The notes: generated by a model from the letters alone, not told the origin. A stretch of 64,000 nucleotides of DNA from Acidovorax sp. Leaf78 (GCF_001422735.1 NZ_LMLZ01000021.1:262447-326446); one strand, 5' to 3'; numbered from the stretch's first letter, positions 8,814-18,756 are shown. A program made the numbers and translations.

Positions 8814-9239
8814 TCAGGACCCATCCTTCACTCGGCCGCGCAGCGCCTTGGTTTCGCTGCGCTGGCTTTTGCCCGCCAGCCGCCGCTGCTGCGAGCCATA
8901 GGTCGGCCGCGTGGCACGCCGCACGCGGGGCGGCACGGCGACCGTGTTGACGAGCGCGTTCAGGCGCTGCAGTGCGTCGGCACGGTTCTGGTCCTGGCTG
9001 CGGTACTGCTGCGCCTTGATCACCACCACGCCGTCCTGCGTGATGCGGCTGTCGCGCAGGGACAAAAGGCGCTCCTTGACCCCTTCGCACAAAGACGACG
9101 CCCATACGTCAAAGCGCAGGTGCACCGCGCTCGATACCTTGTTGACGTTCTGCCCACCCGCGCCCTGGGCGCGCATGGCGGTGATCTCCACCTCGTCTTC
9201 GGGCACCTCCAGCGGTGGGGGCGTCAATGCGGTGGCCAT
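8814..9239 (-). CDS. arfB: Alternative ribosome-rescue factor ArfB (YaeJ), peptidyl-tRNA hydrolase
   Basis: The protein has 141 residues with the GGQ motif in MRAQGAGGQNVNKV (residues about 22-35) and the long basic C-terminal tail (QQRRLAGKSQRSETKALRGR) that enters the mRNA channel. ArfB releases peptides from ribosomes stalled on mRNAs without a stop codon. The length and lack of a codon-recognition domain separate it from RF1 and RF2. It follows aroQ on the same strand after 52 bases. Confidence 0.93.
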   Translation of the reverse strand: MATALTPPPLEVPEDEVEITAMRAQGAGGQNVNKVSSAVHLRFDVWASSLCEGVKERLLSLRDSRITQDGVVVIKAQQYRSQDQNRADALQRLNALVNTVAVPPRVRRATRPTYGSQQRRLAGKSQRSETKALRGRVKDGS

Positions 9240-9291
9240 GGGCGTACTGGGCTAGCGTGCAACAGAAACAAGACGGGTAGCGCCAGCAGGC

Positions 9292-9762
9292 TCAGGCCGC
9301 TGCCTGCTGGGACTGCAACTGCGCCAGCCCGTCGATGGCCAGGCCATAACCCAGCACGCCAAAGCCGCACATCACGGCTTTGGCGGCCGCGGCCATGTAC
9401 GAATGGTGCCGGAACGGCTCGCGGGCGTGCACATTGCTGATGTGCAGCTCGATCAGCGTGATGCCCGTGCCCTTGGTGGCATCGTGCAGCGCCACGCTCG
9501 TATGGGTGTAGGCCCCGGCATTGATCACCACGCCGGCCAGCTCGCCCGCCGCGTGCAGGCGGCCTGCTTCGTGGATCCAGTCGATCAGCGCGCCTTCGTG
9601 GTTGCTTTGGTGAAACCGCAGCGCAAAACCGTGGCGCGTGCAGGCGTCGGCACACAGCTTTTCGACATCGGCCAGGGTGTGCGCGCCGTACACGGCAGGT
9701 TCACGCGTGCCCAGCAGGTTCAGGTTGGGGCCATTGAGGACGAAAACGGTTTTCACAAACAT
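9292..9762 (-). CDS. aroQ: 3-dehydroquinate dehydratase, type II
   Basis: The protein has 156 residues, typical for the dodecameric type II enzyme that converts 3-dehydroquinate to 3-dehydroshikimate in the shikimate pathway. Signature stretches are [15 protein letters not shown] at residues 8-22, FRHHS near residue 116, HQSNHEG-like [13 protein letters not shown] and the HISNVHARE loop. In many Burkholderiales aroQ precedes accB and accC, but here arfB follows, so this may be a second or relocated copy. Confidence 0.94.
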   Translation of the reverse strand: MFVKTVFVLNGPNLNLLGTREPAVYGAHTLADVEKLCADACTRHGFALRFHQSNHEGALIDWIHEAGRLHAAGELAGVVINAGAYTHTSVALHDATKGTGITLIELHISNVHAREPFRHHSYMAAAAKAVMCGFGVLGYGLAIDGLAQLQSQQAAA

Positions 9763-9845
9763 GCACTCCGAGGGGTTGCACCCGCCATGCAGCGGGCAAG
9801 GGTGCCAAATTATGCTGTGCCGCCACCTGCGCGCCCCAAAGAAAA

Positions 9846-9863
9846 AGCGGCCCGAAGGCCGCT
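9846..9863 (-). terminator. Intrinsic terminator with UUCG loop
   Basis: Read on the minus strand, AGCGGCC, loop TTCG and GGCCGCT are followed directly by TTTTTC, a compact intrinsic terminator. It lies downstream of the exported PXXY-rich gene that ends at 9975. A second 6-bp stem (GGCAGC...GCTGCC, 9870-9893) is next to it. The hairpin also lies upstream of aroQ and should insulate that gene. Confidence 0.8.
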
Positions 9864-9974
9864 GTAAAAGGCAGCCTGTGCAAAGACGCTGCCTGTGAGC
9901 GACTAGCGCCCAAGAGGTTGGTTACAAGTTGCGGCAACCGGGCCGGTCAGGCCTGGCTACCTGGGCTGGGACGA

Positions 9975-10322
9975 TCAACGATCCCAGCGGCCGTAGCCGC
10001 GGTCATGGCGGTGATGATGGTGGCGATGGCCTCGGTAGCCACGGTCACCGTAGTACACCACGGCAGGTGGAGGGGCGTAGTACGCTGGCGGGGGAGCGTA
10101 GTACACGGGCCGTGGAGGCGCGTAGTACACAGGCGGGGGGGCCACATACACCGGGGCGGGTGCGTAGTAACCGCCATTGCTGGCCCCTACCACCACGCCC
10201 GGAACGCCGATGCCCACGGACCAGTTGACGTCGCGGGCCTGGGCGGCGCCCGCGCCACCCAGCAGGGCCAGCGCTACACCAGCGGAAGCTGCCAAGGCAT
10301 AGATAGAACGGGATTTCGTCAT
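9975..10322 (-). CDS. Exported Pro/Tyr-rich, His-rich protein of unknown function
   Basis: The 115-residue product has a Sec signal peptide (SIYALAASAGVALALLGGAG, then AQA before the mature DVNW). The mature part has four to five repeats of a YYAPPP type, then a basic tail with a run of His (GHRHHHHRHDRGYG). PXXY-like exported proteins of this kind are common in Comamonadaceae, but their role is not established. The His run could bind metal. AGGAG precedes the start. The terminator at 9846-9863 follows it. The repeats are visible in the DNA as GTAGTACAC-type units. Confidence 0.8.
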   Translation of the reverse strand: MTKSRSIYALAASAGVALALLGGAGAAQARDVNWSVGIGVPGVVVGASNGGYYAPAPVYVAPPPVYYAPPRPVYYAPPPAYYAPPPAVVYYGDRGYRGHRHHHHRHDRGYGRWDR

Positions 10323-10481
10323 GGATATCTCCTTTTGAATGAGGACAGCCAGCCAAATGGACTCGCCTCACCGGTACATAACGCACCAGGTAGGCAAAAG
10401 GATGGCATAAATTTGTCTTTACGTTGTGTCTGGAAGTACATTCGACCGTTTCCATGCGTAAACGTTCACGAAACCGGGCCC

Positions 10482-10487
10482 TAAAAT
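10482..10487 (+). promoter_or_regulatory. Candidate -10 box placing the glnS start codon at the transcript 5' end
   Basis: TAAAAT ends 6 bases before the glnS ATG at 10494, and no ribosome-binding sequence lies between them. That spacing would start transcription at or next to the A of the ATG, giving a leaderless mRNA. No good -35 match was found. Confidence 0.4.
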
Positions 10488-10493
10488 GACCCG

Positions 10494-12329
<1,836 letters not shown>

Positions 12330-12441
12330 ATTTTCTCGATCATGAAGAGATCACCGGAGGGGTGAAACGTGTTGGCGGCTCCGATACCCATGGCCCTAAG
12401 CGCGCGCAAGTGCTCCAGCAATCAGCGTCAAGAAAAACGTA

Positions 12442-13002
12442 GTGCGCCAATACATTTCAACTCCACTCGGTAATCTCTCACTCCTCGCAAAAAGCAGCGG
12501 CGTGGGCGGTGGGGCGTGGGATCAGGCCCCCCGCATATTCAGGAAATCCGTCGAGCCAGCGCTTCCAGACGGCATGTCTGTTCTTGGCTGCCACATCGTG
12601 TTGCTGCAGTGCACGCCGGGCGAAGCCTCAGAAGGCGTCACGTTCGAATGCAGTTGGGCCGACGATGTGCCGCTTTGTACAGGGCCGGAAACTGGTGAAT
12701 GGCTTGAAGCCCAGGGCTGGGAGGGGCTCGGCTACAAGATCATCGTTGGGACTGAAGACTACGACTGTTTTGCAAAACGGCTGGGGCCCGAGATCGCTAT
12801 CTCTGCATCGCAGCACTCAGTGCTCTATTCCGAAAGAGGAATCCGGATTCAGGTCGGCCCACTAGCAGGCGGCATCGAGTTATCTCTGCACTTCGTGGTT
12901 TCGTGGAACCGTCCCCCTGACCCAGCTGACTGTTCGTGCTGGTATGCGGTAGGTATATCCCATCCCACAGTTCTCAGCCACGCCCATTCCGAGGTAGGGT
13001 GA
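12442..13002 (+). CDS. Hypothetical protein, orphan gene of lower GC
   Basis: The 186-residue product starts at GTG 12442. I do not recognise a family. It has no signal peptide or membrane segment, and is rich in Trp, Cys and acidic residues (FECSWADDVPLC, EWLEAQGWEGLGYK). The coding DNA is visibly less GC-rich, with weaker third-position bias, than glnS before it. The 266 bases after it contain no convincing gene. These traits suggest acquisition by transfer. A cytoplasmic immunity-type protein is possible but no toxin gene is nearby. Confidence 0.55.
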   Translation: MRQYISTPLGNLSLLAKSSGVGGGAWDQAPRIFRKSVEPALPDGMSVLGCHIVLLQCTPGEASEGVTFECSWADDVPLCTGPETGEWLEAQGWEGLGYKIIVGTEDYDCFAKRLGPEIAISASQHSVLYSERGIRIQVGPLAGGIELSLHFVVSWNRPPDPADCSCWYAVGISHPTVLSHAHSEVG

Positions 13003-13268
13003 GTTGTCTGCTGCAACGCAAAGCTGAAGGCGGCAACAGCGCACTGGAATCCGGCAGGCGCGATAGCTGATTGCGTCTGAAGTCGAGAGAAATTCGGCGG
13101 CTGTAGAACGAACACACGGCGCTGAATCGATCGTCTCGGTCAAACCATTTTGCGCGTCCCTTCAGCTAATGTCGTCCGACCTGCAATCCCCCGCGCGTTA
13201 TCACGGAAGAACCCACTGCCAGGCCAGCGATGTAGTGATCACCTCCCTTTTTGAGATACAACCGCGCA

Positions 13269-13586
13269 ATGCTGAACCCGCCCGAACAACCGCCTACCGT
13301 CAAACCCACCTTCGCCCACATGCCGCCCGGCCCAGTGGCAGGCCCCTTGCAGTTATTGCCTGTCAACGAATCGGTGGTGGCAGTCCACACGGCCGATGGC
13401 GCACACCTGGGTTCACTCAAAAAGATCGGCGCGGTCTGGAAATTCAAAGCCATGGGCTACGGCGCTGACGGCGGCATGGAGCCGGGCCACGGCGCGCTGA
13501 CCGATCAGCACAACATGCAGTTCGCCACGCCCGATGCGGCCGAAGTGAGCGCCCGGTTGCTGGGCGCGCTGGGAAGCACCCTGTAA
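13269..13586 (+). CDS. Hypothetical protein
   Basis: The 105-residue cytoplasmic protein begins with a Pro-rich stretch (MLNPPEQPPTVKPTFAHMPP) followed by a compact domain with VVAVHTADGAHLGSLKKIGA and WKFKAMGYGADGGMEPGHGA. No domain is recognised. GC content and third-position bias match the chromosome, unlike the gene before it, which supports a resident gene. The ATG at 13269 is preferred over the ATG at 13251. It is convergent with the M14 peptidase gene. Confidence 0.6.
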   Translation: MLNPPEQPPTVKPTFAHMPPGPVAGPLQLLPVNESVVAVHTADGAHLGSLKKIGAVWKFKAMGYGADGGMEPGHGALTDQHNMQFATPDAAEVSARLLGALGSTL

Positions 13587-13633
13587 GAGCGGCCAAGAAG
13601 CCCAGCGACGTCTGCCTTGAACGGCAGAGCCCC

Positions 13634-14575
13634 TCAGTTCGACGCTTCAGCCAGCACGAACTCCACCGCAGCACACACCGCCGCCACCTGCGCATCGACG
13701 CACTGCTCCGGCGTGGCACGCGCACTGTCCGGGTACACCTCCGTCGTCGTGGTGTAGCGCGCCCCGCTGATGCCCGCGCACAGGCCCCACTGCTTCATCG
13801 GGTAGTGGATCACGCCATGCGCCACCATCGGTGAGCCGATGATTTCGCCTTGGTCATCCGCAGGCGCAATGTGCGTCACCCGGCTGACCGCATCGATGAT
13901 CGCCTGCTGAAACGCGGGCTGCGGGTTGTCGGTGTCGTCCACCAGATAAAACCCGTCCGGGATGCTGCCCGGCTCGAACACCTTGCCGTCGCGCGCGGCC
14001 ACGGCGGGGCGGTATTCGGATTCGTCGGTGTCTGTGGTTTCGTGCAGGTCGATGTGCGCGGCCCACTGGCCGCGCAGCGGGGCCACCAGGCGGATCAGCG
14101 CGGCAGCCTCTTGCGCGGGTGAGCCTTCGCGAAAGGACCGGTTGGGGTCGATGGCGTCGAAGTTCCAGCGCTGGAAGCGCTCGTACGCCCAGGGACTGAC
14201 GCAGGGCACCACCAGCAGGTTGACCCGGCCCGCAAAGCGCTCGGCCTGCGTGTCCACAAAGCGCAGCGCGCCGTGCACGCCACTGGTTTCGTAGCCGTGC
14301 ACGCCGCCGGTGACCAGCACGCTGGGCGACCCTTCGTTCCACTGGCGGCTGCGCAGGGCCCGCAGGGGAAAGCGCTCTGCCGCGTGGTGGGCGTCGGCAT
14401 AAACGACATCGCCATACATCTCCACATCGAATCGGCCGCGCAGTGCCTCGATGGCGGCAAGCACGTCATCGGCGTAGCTGCGCTGGCGCACCTGGCGAGC
14501 GCGCCATTGGTCGCGCTCTGCGGCGCCCCAGGGCTGGCCGGGCGTGCCGATGGGGTAGGAATGGGTGTCTGGCAT
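13634..14575 (-). CDS. M14-family metallocarboxypeptidase
   Basis: The protein has 313 residues. Zinc ligands of the M14 fold are visible as HGYE in LVTGGVHGYETSG and as a later His in AAHIDLHETTDTDESEY. NFDAIDPNRSF matches the substrate-binding NxxR-type segment. No signal peptide is seen. Members remove C-terminal residues or cleave amide bonds in peptides and cell-wall fragments; the substrate here is unknown. It is divergent from the protease gene at 14679, with a 103-base shared upstream region. Confidence 0.85.
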   Translation of the reverse strand: MPDTHSYPIGTPGQPWGAAERDQWRARQVRQRSYADDVLAAIEALRGRFDVEMYGDVVYADAHHAAERFPLRALRSRQWNEGSPSVLVTGGVHGYETSGVHGALRFVDTQAERFAGRVNLLVVPCVSPWAYERFQRWNFDAIDPNRSFREGSPAQEAAALIRLVAPLRGQWAAHIDLHETTDTDESEYRPAVAARDGKVFEPGSIPDGFYLVDDTDNPQPAFQQAIIDAVSRVTHIAPADDQGEIIGSPMVAHGVIHYPMKQWGLCAGISGARYTTTTEVYPDSARATPEQCVDAQVAAVCAAVEFVLAEASN

Positions 14576-14678
14576 GGCGGTGGTGTGGCGTGTGTGAAAA
14601 GCGAAATGGGGGTGCGTGGCGTGGGGTGGCTCCACAGCCGGCGCGGGGCACAGTGCAGAGCGTTCATAGAATACCCCG

Positions 14679-16178
14679 ATGCCCCTTCCCCTGCCTTGGC
14701 CGATTCGGCTCGTCACACCCTTCGTTGTCTTGCTGGCCTGCATGTCAGCCCACGCCCAGAACGCACCCGTTGCGCCGCCTGCGCCCACAGCGCCTGCCAG
14801 CACAGCACGCCCTGCAGGCGGGCTGCCGCCCTTGGCGCCCGGCCCGGCAGCACCGGCAGCACCGGCAGCACCGACAGCTCCGTCAGCGCCTGGCGGTGAG
14901 GCCACCGGCAGTGCAGACCCTTCCACAGCAGGTGCGGCCGTGCCGGTGCCCGCCACAGCGCTGTCGCGCGACGCACGGCGCATCTACGAGCTGTCGCGCG
15001 ACAAGCTGGTGCAGATCCGCACGCTGCTGCGCAATGCCGACACGCAGGCGTCCATCGGCTCGGGGTTCTTCGTGTCCGCCGACGGCCTGATCGTCACCAA
15101 CTTCCATGTGGCCAGCCAGCTTGCGCTGGAGCCCGAGCGGTATCGCGGCGTGTACGTGACGATGGAGGGGCAGGAAGGCGACGTGGAGTTGCTGGCGTTC
15201 GATGTGCAGCACGACCTGGCCGTGTTGCGCACCAAGGCCCGCACCGCCGCGGCGCCGGTGCTGAGCTTTCGGCCCGCCACCGAGGCCCTGGCGCAGGGCG
15301 AGCGCATCTATTCGCTGGGCAACCCGCTGGACATCGGGTTTGCCGTGACCGAGGGCACCTACAACGGGCTGGTGCGGCGCAGCTTCTACCCACGCATTTT
15401 CTTTGGCGGCACGCTCAACCCCGGCATGAGCGGCGGCCCGGCGGTGGACGATGCGGGGCGGGTGCTGGGTATCAACGTGGCCAAGCGGCTCGATGGGGAG
15501 CAGGTCAGCTTTCTGATTCCTGCCGAGTTCGCGCAGGCGCTGGTGCAGCGCGCAGCGGCTGCCGAGCCCATCACCCAGCCCGCGTACGGCGAGATGACCC
15601 GGCAGCTGACGGGCCATCAGCAGTTGCTGACGGACCGGTTCCTAAAAGCACCGTTTCGCGAGCAGCGCCATGGCAACTACCGCGTGCCGGTGCCGGACGA
15701 CGCACTGGCCCGGTGCTGGGGCTCGGGGCGCGATCCTGCCTTTCCCGGCCTGAACCTGGAGCGCACGCAGTGCCGGGCCGACAGCGATGTGGTGGCGGGT
15801 GACTTCAACACCGGCGCGGTGCGCCTGGCCTACGAGACCTACAACGCCCCCACCCTGGGTGCCGCCCGGTTCGGGCGCATGTACTCGCAAAGCTTTGCCA
15901 ACGAGCAGTTTCTGCGGCGCGGCAACCGCCACCAGACGGCGGTCGATTGCTCCGAACGTTATGTGGACCCTGGCAGCCTGCCGATGCGCGTGGTGATCTG
16001 CATGTCGGCCTACCGCAAGCTGCCCGGCCTGTACACCATGACGGTGCTGGCCGCGAGCACCAACCAGCCCACCCAGGGCGTGCTGGGCCGCCTGGACGTG
16101 CAAGGCATCGCTTTCGACAACGGCATGAAGCTGGCAAGCCACTACCTCAAGGCGTTCCGCTGGGAGGCCGCACCATGA
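14679..16178 (+). CDS. Secreted trypsin-like serine protease
   Basis: The protein has 499 residues. A Sec signal peptide (IRLVTPFVVLLACMSAHAQ) is followed by a low-complexity Pro/Ala segment of about 80 residues coded by 9-base repeats. The S1/DegP-like catalytic domain has His in TNFHVAS (about 143), Asp in VQHDLAVL (about 179) and Ser in NPGMSGGPAV (about 251). No PDZ domain is evident; instead there is a C-terminal region of about 230 residues with several Cys and no family I recognise. Its stop overlaps the start of the FHA gene as ATGA at 16175-16178, which implies translational coupling. Confidence 0.85.
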   Translation: MPLPLPWPIRLVTPFVVLLACMSAHAQNAPVAPPAPTAPASTARPAGGLPPLAPGPAAPAAPAAPTAPSAPGGEATGSADPSTAGAAVPVPATALSRDARRIYELSRDKLVQIRTLLRNADTQASIGSGFFVSADGLIVTNFHVASQLALEPERYRGVYVTMEGQEGDVELLAFDVQHDLAVLRTKARTAAAPVLSFRPATEALAQGERIYSLGNPLDIGFAVTEGTYNGLVRRSFYPRIFFGGTLNPGMSGGPAVDDAGRVLGINVAKRLDGEQVSFLIPAEFAQALVQRAAAAEPITQPAYGEMTRQLTGHQQLLTDRFLKAPFREQRHGNYRVPVPDDALARCWGSGRDPAFPGLNLERTQCRADSDVVAGDFNTGAVRLAYETYNAPTLGAARFGRMYSQSFANEQFLRRGNRHQTAVDCSERYVDPGSLPMRVVICMSAYRKLPGLYTMTVLAASTNQPTQGVLGRLDVQGIAFDNGMKLASHYLKAFRWEAAP

Positions 16179-17158
16179 TGCCGACCCTCGGACTGATCGA
16201 AGCCTTCGACCGCCACGGCGCCCTGTTGGCGCGCGCTCCCATCACGCGCTGGCCGGTCACCGTGGGCCGGGGCCTCGACTGCGACCTCGTGCTGGACGAC
16301 CCCCACGTGGCACCCACGCACCTGCGCATCGACCGCGCGGTGGATGCGCCCATGGGCGTGCAGGTGCAGGTACTGCACACCCGCAACGGCGCACGCCTGG
16401 GCCGCAAGCGCCACGGCGAAGGCGACCGCTTCGACTGGCCGGAAGGCACGCAGATCGACCTGGGCCGCACCCACGTCGCGCTGCGCCTGGCAGACACCCC
16501 CATCGCCCCAGAGCAGGCGCTGCCGACGTTTCCGTGGCGCACGGCGGGCACCACAGCCGCCCTGGTGACGCTGATGGTGGCCACGGCAGCCGGCAATTCG
16601 TGGCTGGAGGCCCGGGACACGTTGCAGTACTTGAAGGCACTGCCGAGCGTGCTGCTGATGATGCTGCTCGTGCTGGGCGCCTGGTCGGGCATGTGGGCAG
16701 CGGTCAACAAGGTGTTTGCGGGCCAGCTGCAGTTCTGGCGCCATGTGCGCATTGCCTGCGCCGCAGCCCTGGCGGTGGATGCGGTGCATGTGGTGGCGCA
16801 TCTGACGGCATTCGCTTTTTCACTGGAAGTGTTCTCGCAGTTCGCCAACGTGCTGGCCATGGTGGTGCTGGCAGGGGCGCTGTACGCCCACCTGGCCACC
16901 GTGCTTCCACGCCGACGGGTCGGCCTGGCTTTGATGGTGGTGGCCGCCGTGGTGGTGGGTGTGCCGTCGTGGCTGGGTGCACAGTGGCTGAACAACATGC
17001 GGTTGTCTTCCGCGCTGTACATGAGCAGCCTGTTCCCGCCCAGCCTGCGCGTGGCCCCTGCCGTGCCGGTGGACCAGTTCCTGCAAGAGACCGAATCGCT
17101 GCGCGGCAAGCTTGACCGCCGCCTGCGTGACGACGGCCAGGGGAACGACGACGAGTGA
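16175..17158 (+). CDS. FHA-domain polytopic membrane protein
   Basis: The protein has 327 residues. Residues about 25-105 form an FHA phosphothreonine-binding domain (VTVGRGLDCDLVLDDPHVAP, then THLRI and NGARLG). Four to five membrane segments follow (for example LPSVLLMMLLVLGAWSGMW and FANVLAMVVLAGALYAHL), and the tail is polar. It is coupled to the serine protease gene by a 4-base overlap. An inference is that the cytoplasmic FHA domain senses phosphorylation and is linked to the exported protease. No Ser/Thr kinase gene lies nearby. A 15-bp stem-loop follows the stop. Confidence 0.82.
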   Translation: MMPTLGLIEAFDRHGALLARAPITRWPVTVGRGLDCDLVLDDPHVAPTHLRIDRAVDAPMGVQVQVLHTRNGARLGRKRHGEGDRFDWPEGTQIDLGRTHVALRLADTPIAPEQALPTFPWRTAGTTAALVTLMVATAAGNSWLEARDTLQYLKALPSVLLMMLLVLGAWSGMWAAVNKVFAGQLQFWRHVRIACAAALAVDAVHVVAHLTAFAFSLEVFSQFANVLAMVVLAGALYAHLATVLPRRRVGLALMVVAAVVVGVPSWLGAQWLNNMRLSSALYMSSLFPPSLRVAPAVPVDQFLQETESLRGKLDRRLRDDGQGNDDE

Positions 17159-17164
17159 ACAACC

Positions 17165-17201
17165 GGCCCGGCGCCACAGCCCCAGCCTGTGGCGCCGGGC
17201 C
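17165..17201 (+). terminator. 15-bp perfect stem-loop after the protease-FHA pair
   Basis: GGCCCGGCGCCACAG at 17165-17179 is exactly complementary to 17187-17201 across a 7-base loop. It starts 6 bases after the FHA gene stop. There is no T tract, so it may terminate with a factor or protect the transcript end. Confidence 0.6.
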
Positions 17202-17250
17202 AACCAGCTACCGCAGTCCTGCCCACCAGCGCCCACGCACCGACCCACCC

Positions 17251-17580
17251 ATGCGCCGCCGCAAACTCCATCACCACGTCTACGTCGTCGAGCTCTCGAA
17301 GGACGTGCTGCTGGAGCCGCGCTTTCGCAAGAACAACCCGGGCTACATCGACGGCAAGCCCTGCGTGTACGTGGGCATGACGGGCCTGGACCCGGACGTG
17401 CGGTTCGACAAGCACAAGGCGGGCATCCAGGCCAACCGGTTCGTCACGCAATACGGCCTGCGCCTGTTGCCCGACCTGTACGAAGGCTTCAACCCCATGA
17501 GCTACGAAGACGCGGTGGACCGGGAGATCGAGATCGGCATCGACCTGCGCTCGGCCGGGTTTGGGGTGTGGCAGGCATAG
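17251..17580 (+). CDS. GIY-YIG-like nuclease-fold protein
   Basis: The 109-residue protein resembles small GIY-YIG domains. VYVVEL stands for the GIY strand and CVYVGMTGLDPDVRFDKHKA holds the YIG-like strand plus the conserved Arg and His region. The acidic helix EDAVDREIEIGIDL could carry the metal-binding Glu. Family members cleave DNA or RNA, but many stand-alone copies have no known role. The ATG at 17251 starts the conserved part. The stop lies just before the operator repeats of the next module. Confidence 0.7.
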   Translation: MRRRKLHHHVYVVELSKDVLLEPRFRKNNPGYIDGKPCVYVGMTGLDPDVRFDKHKAGIQANRFVTQYGLRLLPDLYEGFNPMSYEDAVDREIEIGIDLRSAGFGVWQA

Positions 17581-17586
17581 AAAAAA

Positions 17587-17621
17587 ACCCAAAATAGGTA
17601 TGATGAAACCCAATATGGGTA
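17587..17621 (+). promoter_or_regulatory. Pair of operator-like repeats spaced 21 bases over the start of the MNT gene
   Basis: ACCCAAAATAGGTA at 17587-17600 and ACCCAATATGGGTA at 17608-17621 are two versions of one dyad (ACCC...GGGT), exactly 21 bases apart, two turns of B-DNA. A TATGAT -10-like box at 17599-17604 sits between them. The likely reader is the winged-helix domain of the protein encoded next, which implies autoregulation. Confidence 0.6.
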
Positions 17622-18238
17622 CATCCACTGATCTCACCGGCAACTTATCCATCGCCGATGCGCTTTTCCCCCAGGTACGGCAGCGTGTGCTGGCTGTGCT
17701 GTTTGGTACGCCTGACCGCAGCTTCTATGCCAACGAAGTGATAGCACTGGCGCAATCGGGAACGGGCGCAGTGCAGCGGGAGCTGGCAGCCCTGTCGGCG
17801 GCAGGACTGCTGACGGTGAGCCGCCAGGGGAACCAGAAGCACTACCAAGCCAACACCAGCGCCCCGGTGTTTGTCGAGCTGAGAGGCCTCGTGCTCAAGA
17901 CCATGGGGTTGGCCGACGTGCTGCGCTCGGCGCTGGCACCGCTCGCAGCACACATCGATGGCGCATTCGTCTATGGGTCGGTGGCGCGTCAGCAGGACAC
18001 GGCACACAGCGATGTGGATGTGATGATCGTCAGTGACACCCTGGGCTATGGCGAGGTATTTGATGCTCTGGAAGGCGCCACCGTGTCGCTGGGCCGCAAG
18101 GTCAACCCTACGCTGTACAGCCCGGCTGACTGGTTCAAGCGCCTTGACAATGACAATGCGTTTGTCCACCGCGTCTGGGAGCAACCCAAGATCTGGCTGA
18201 TCGGCAGCGAGGCCCAACTCCATGCACCCAGCACTTGA
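17600..18238 (+). CDS. Winged-helix/minimal nucleotidyltransferase (MNT) fusion protein
   Basis: The protein has about 212 residues. Residues about 20-95 form an ArsR-like winged helix (ADALFPQVRQRVLAVLFG, GAVQRELAALSAAGLLTV). The second half is a minimal nucleotidyltransferase with VYGSVARQQDTAHSDVDVMI near residue 124, giving the GS...DxD catalytic motif. MNT proteins pair with HEPN proteins in toxin-antitoxin systems, where they can AMPylate the HEPN partner. The HEPN gene follows with a 17-base overlap. The start is uncertain: ATGs at 17600, 17603 and 17615 all lie inside the operator repeats and none has a ribosome-binding site. The 17615 ATG would suit a leaderless transcript. Confidence 0.8.
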   Translation: MMKPNMGTSTDLTGNLSIADALFPQVRQRVLAVLFGTPDRSFYANEVIALAQSGTGAVQRELAALSAAGLLTVSRQGNQKHYQANTSAPVFVELRGLVLKTMGLADVLRSALAPLAAHIDGAFVYGSVARQQDTAHSDVDVMIVSDTLGYGEVFDALEGATVSLGRKVNPTLYSPADWFKRLDNDNAFVHRVWEQPKIWLIGSEAQLHAPST

Positions 18239-18641
18239 AAACCTCTCTGGCCCCGGCAAACAGCTCAAGGCCGAGCCACCGGATGAGGCAGAGATTGCCG
18301 GCCTGCTGCGCACTGGCAGAGCACGCCTGCATGATGCGCACAACGCAGCCCTTGCCCTGGAAAGCAGGTTTGATCTGGCCTACAACGCCGCACACGCCCT
18401 GTGCCTGGCGGCTTTACGGCGTCGGGGCTACCGCGCGGGCAATCGCTACATTGTCTTTCAGGTACTGCCGCACACCTTGGGGTTGGGGCCGCCGGTCTGG
18501 CGTGTGCTGGACAAGTGCCACAACGTGCGCAACCAGGGTGAGTACGAAGGCATGCTTGATGTAGATGAACGGCTCGTGAAGGATCTGGTCAACGCGACCG
18601 AAGCTGTATCCACGGCCATTGCAGCATCGAGCGGCCGCTAG
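18222..18641 (+). CDS. HEPN-domain protein, partner of the MNT protein
   Basis: The 139-residue, largely helical protein has the HEPN pattern: DLAYNAAHALCLAALRRRGYR in the second helix and CHNVRNQGEYEG at the end. Ribonuclease-type HEPN toxins carry R-x4-6-H; here the Arg of VRNQGEY is followed by Tyr, not His, at the expected distance, so RNase activity is doubtful or uses another His. It overlaps the MNT gene by 17 bases and is probably translationally coupled to it. Together they resemble a type VII (HEPN/MNT) toxin-antitoxin pair. Confidence 0.75.
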   Translation: MHPALENLSGPGKQLKAEPPDEAEIAGLLRTGRARLHDAHNAALALESRFDLAYNAAHALCLAALRRRGYRAGNRYIVFQVLPHTLGLGPPVWRVLDKCHNVRNQGEYEGMLDVDERLVKDLVNATEAVSTAIAASSGR

Positions 18642-18683
18642 CGTCGCGGACAATGCAGGCGCGCGATTTCCAGCACATGCGCT

Positions 18684-18741
18684 CTTTTTTTGATAGCACC
18701 TGCCGCTTTTCTGTCGGGCGGTAGCAACCATTTTTATTCTT
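18684..18741 (+). repeat. Comamonadaceae GATAGCT-type intergenic repeat, copy 1
   Basis: It contains TTTGATAGCACCTGCCGCTT, GGCGGTAG and a distal TTTTTATTC. This is the most diverged copy. It lies between the HEPN gene and the DUF2322 gene. Confidence 0.65.
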
Positions 18742-18756
18742 GACCCATCCTTTTCC

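Noticed and set aside
13166-13453. 95-codon minus-strand frame after the low-GC orphan gene
   Set aside because: It overlaps the better supported gene at 13269 on the other strand and has no family signal.
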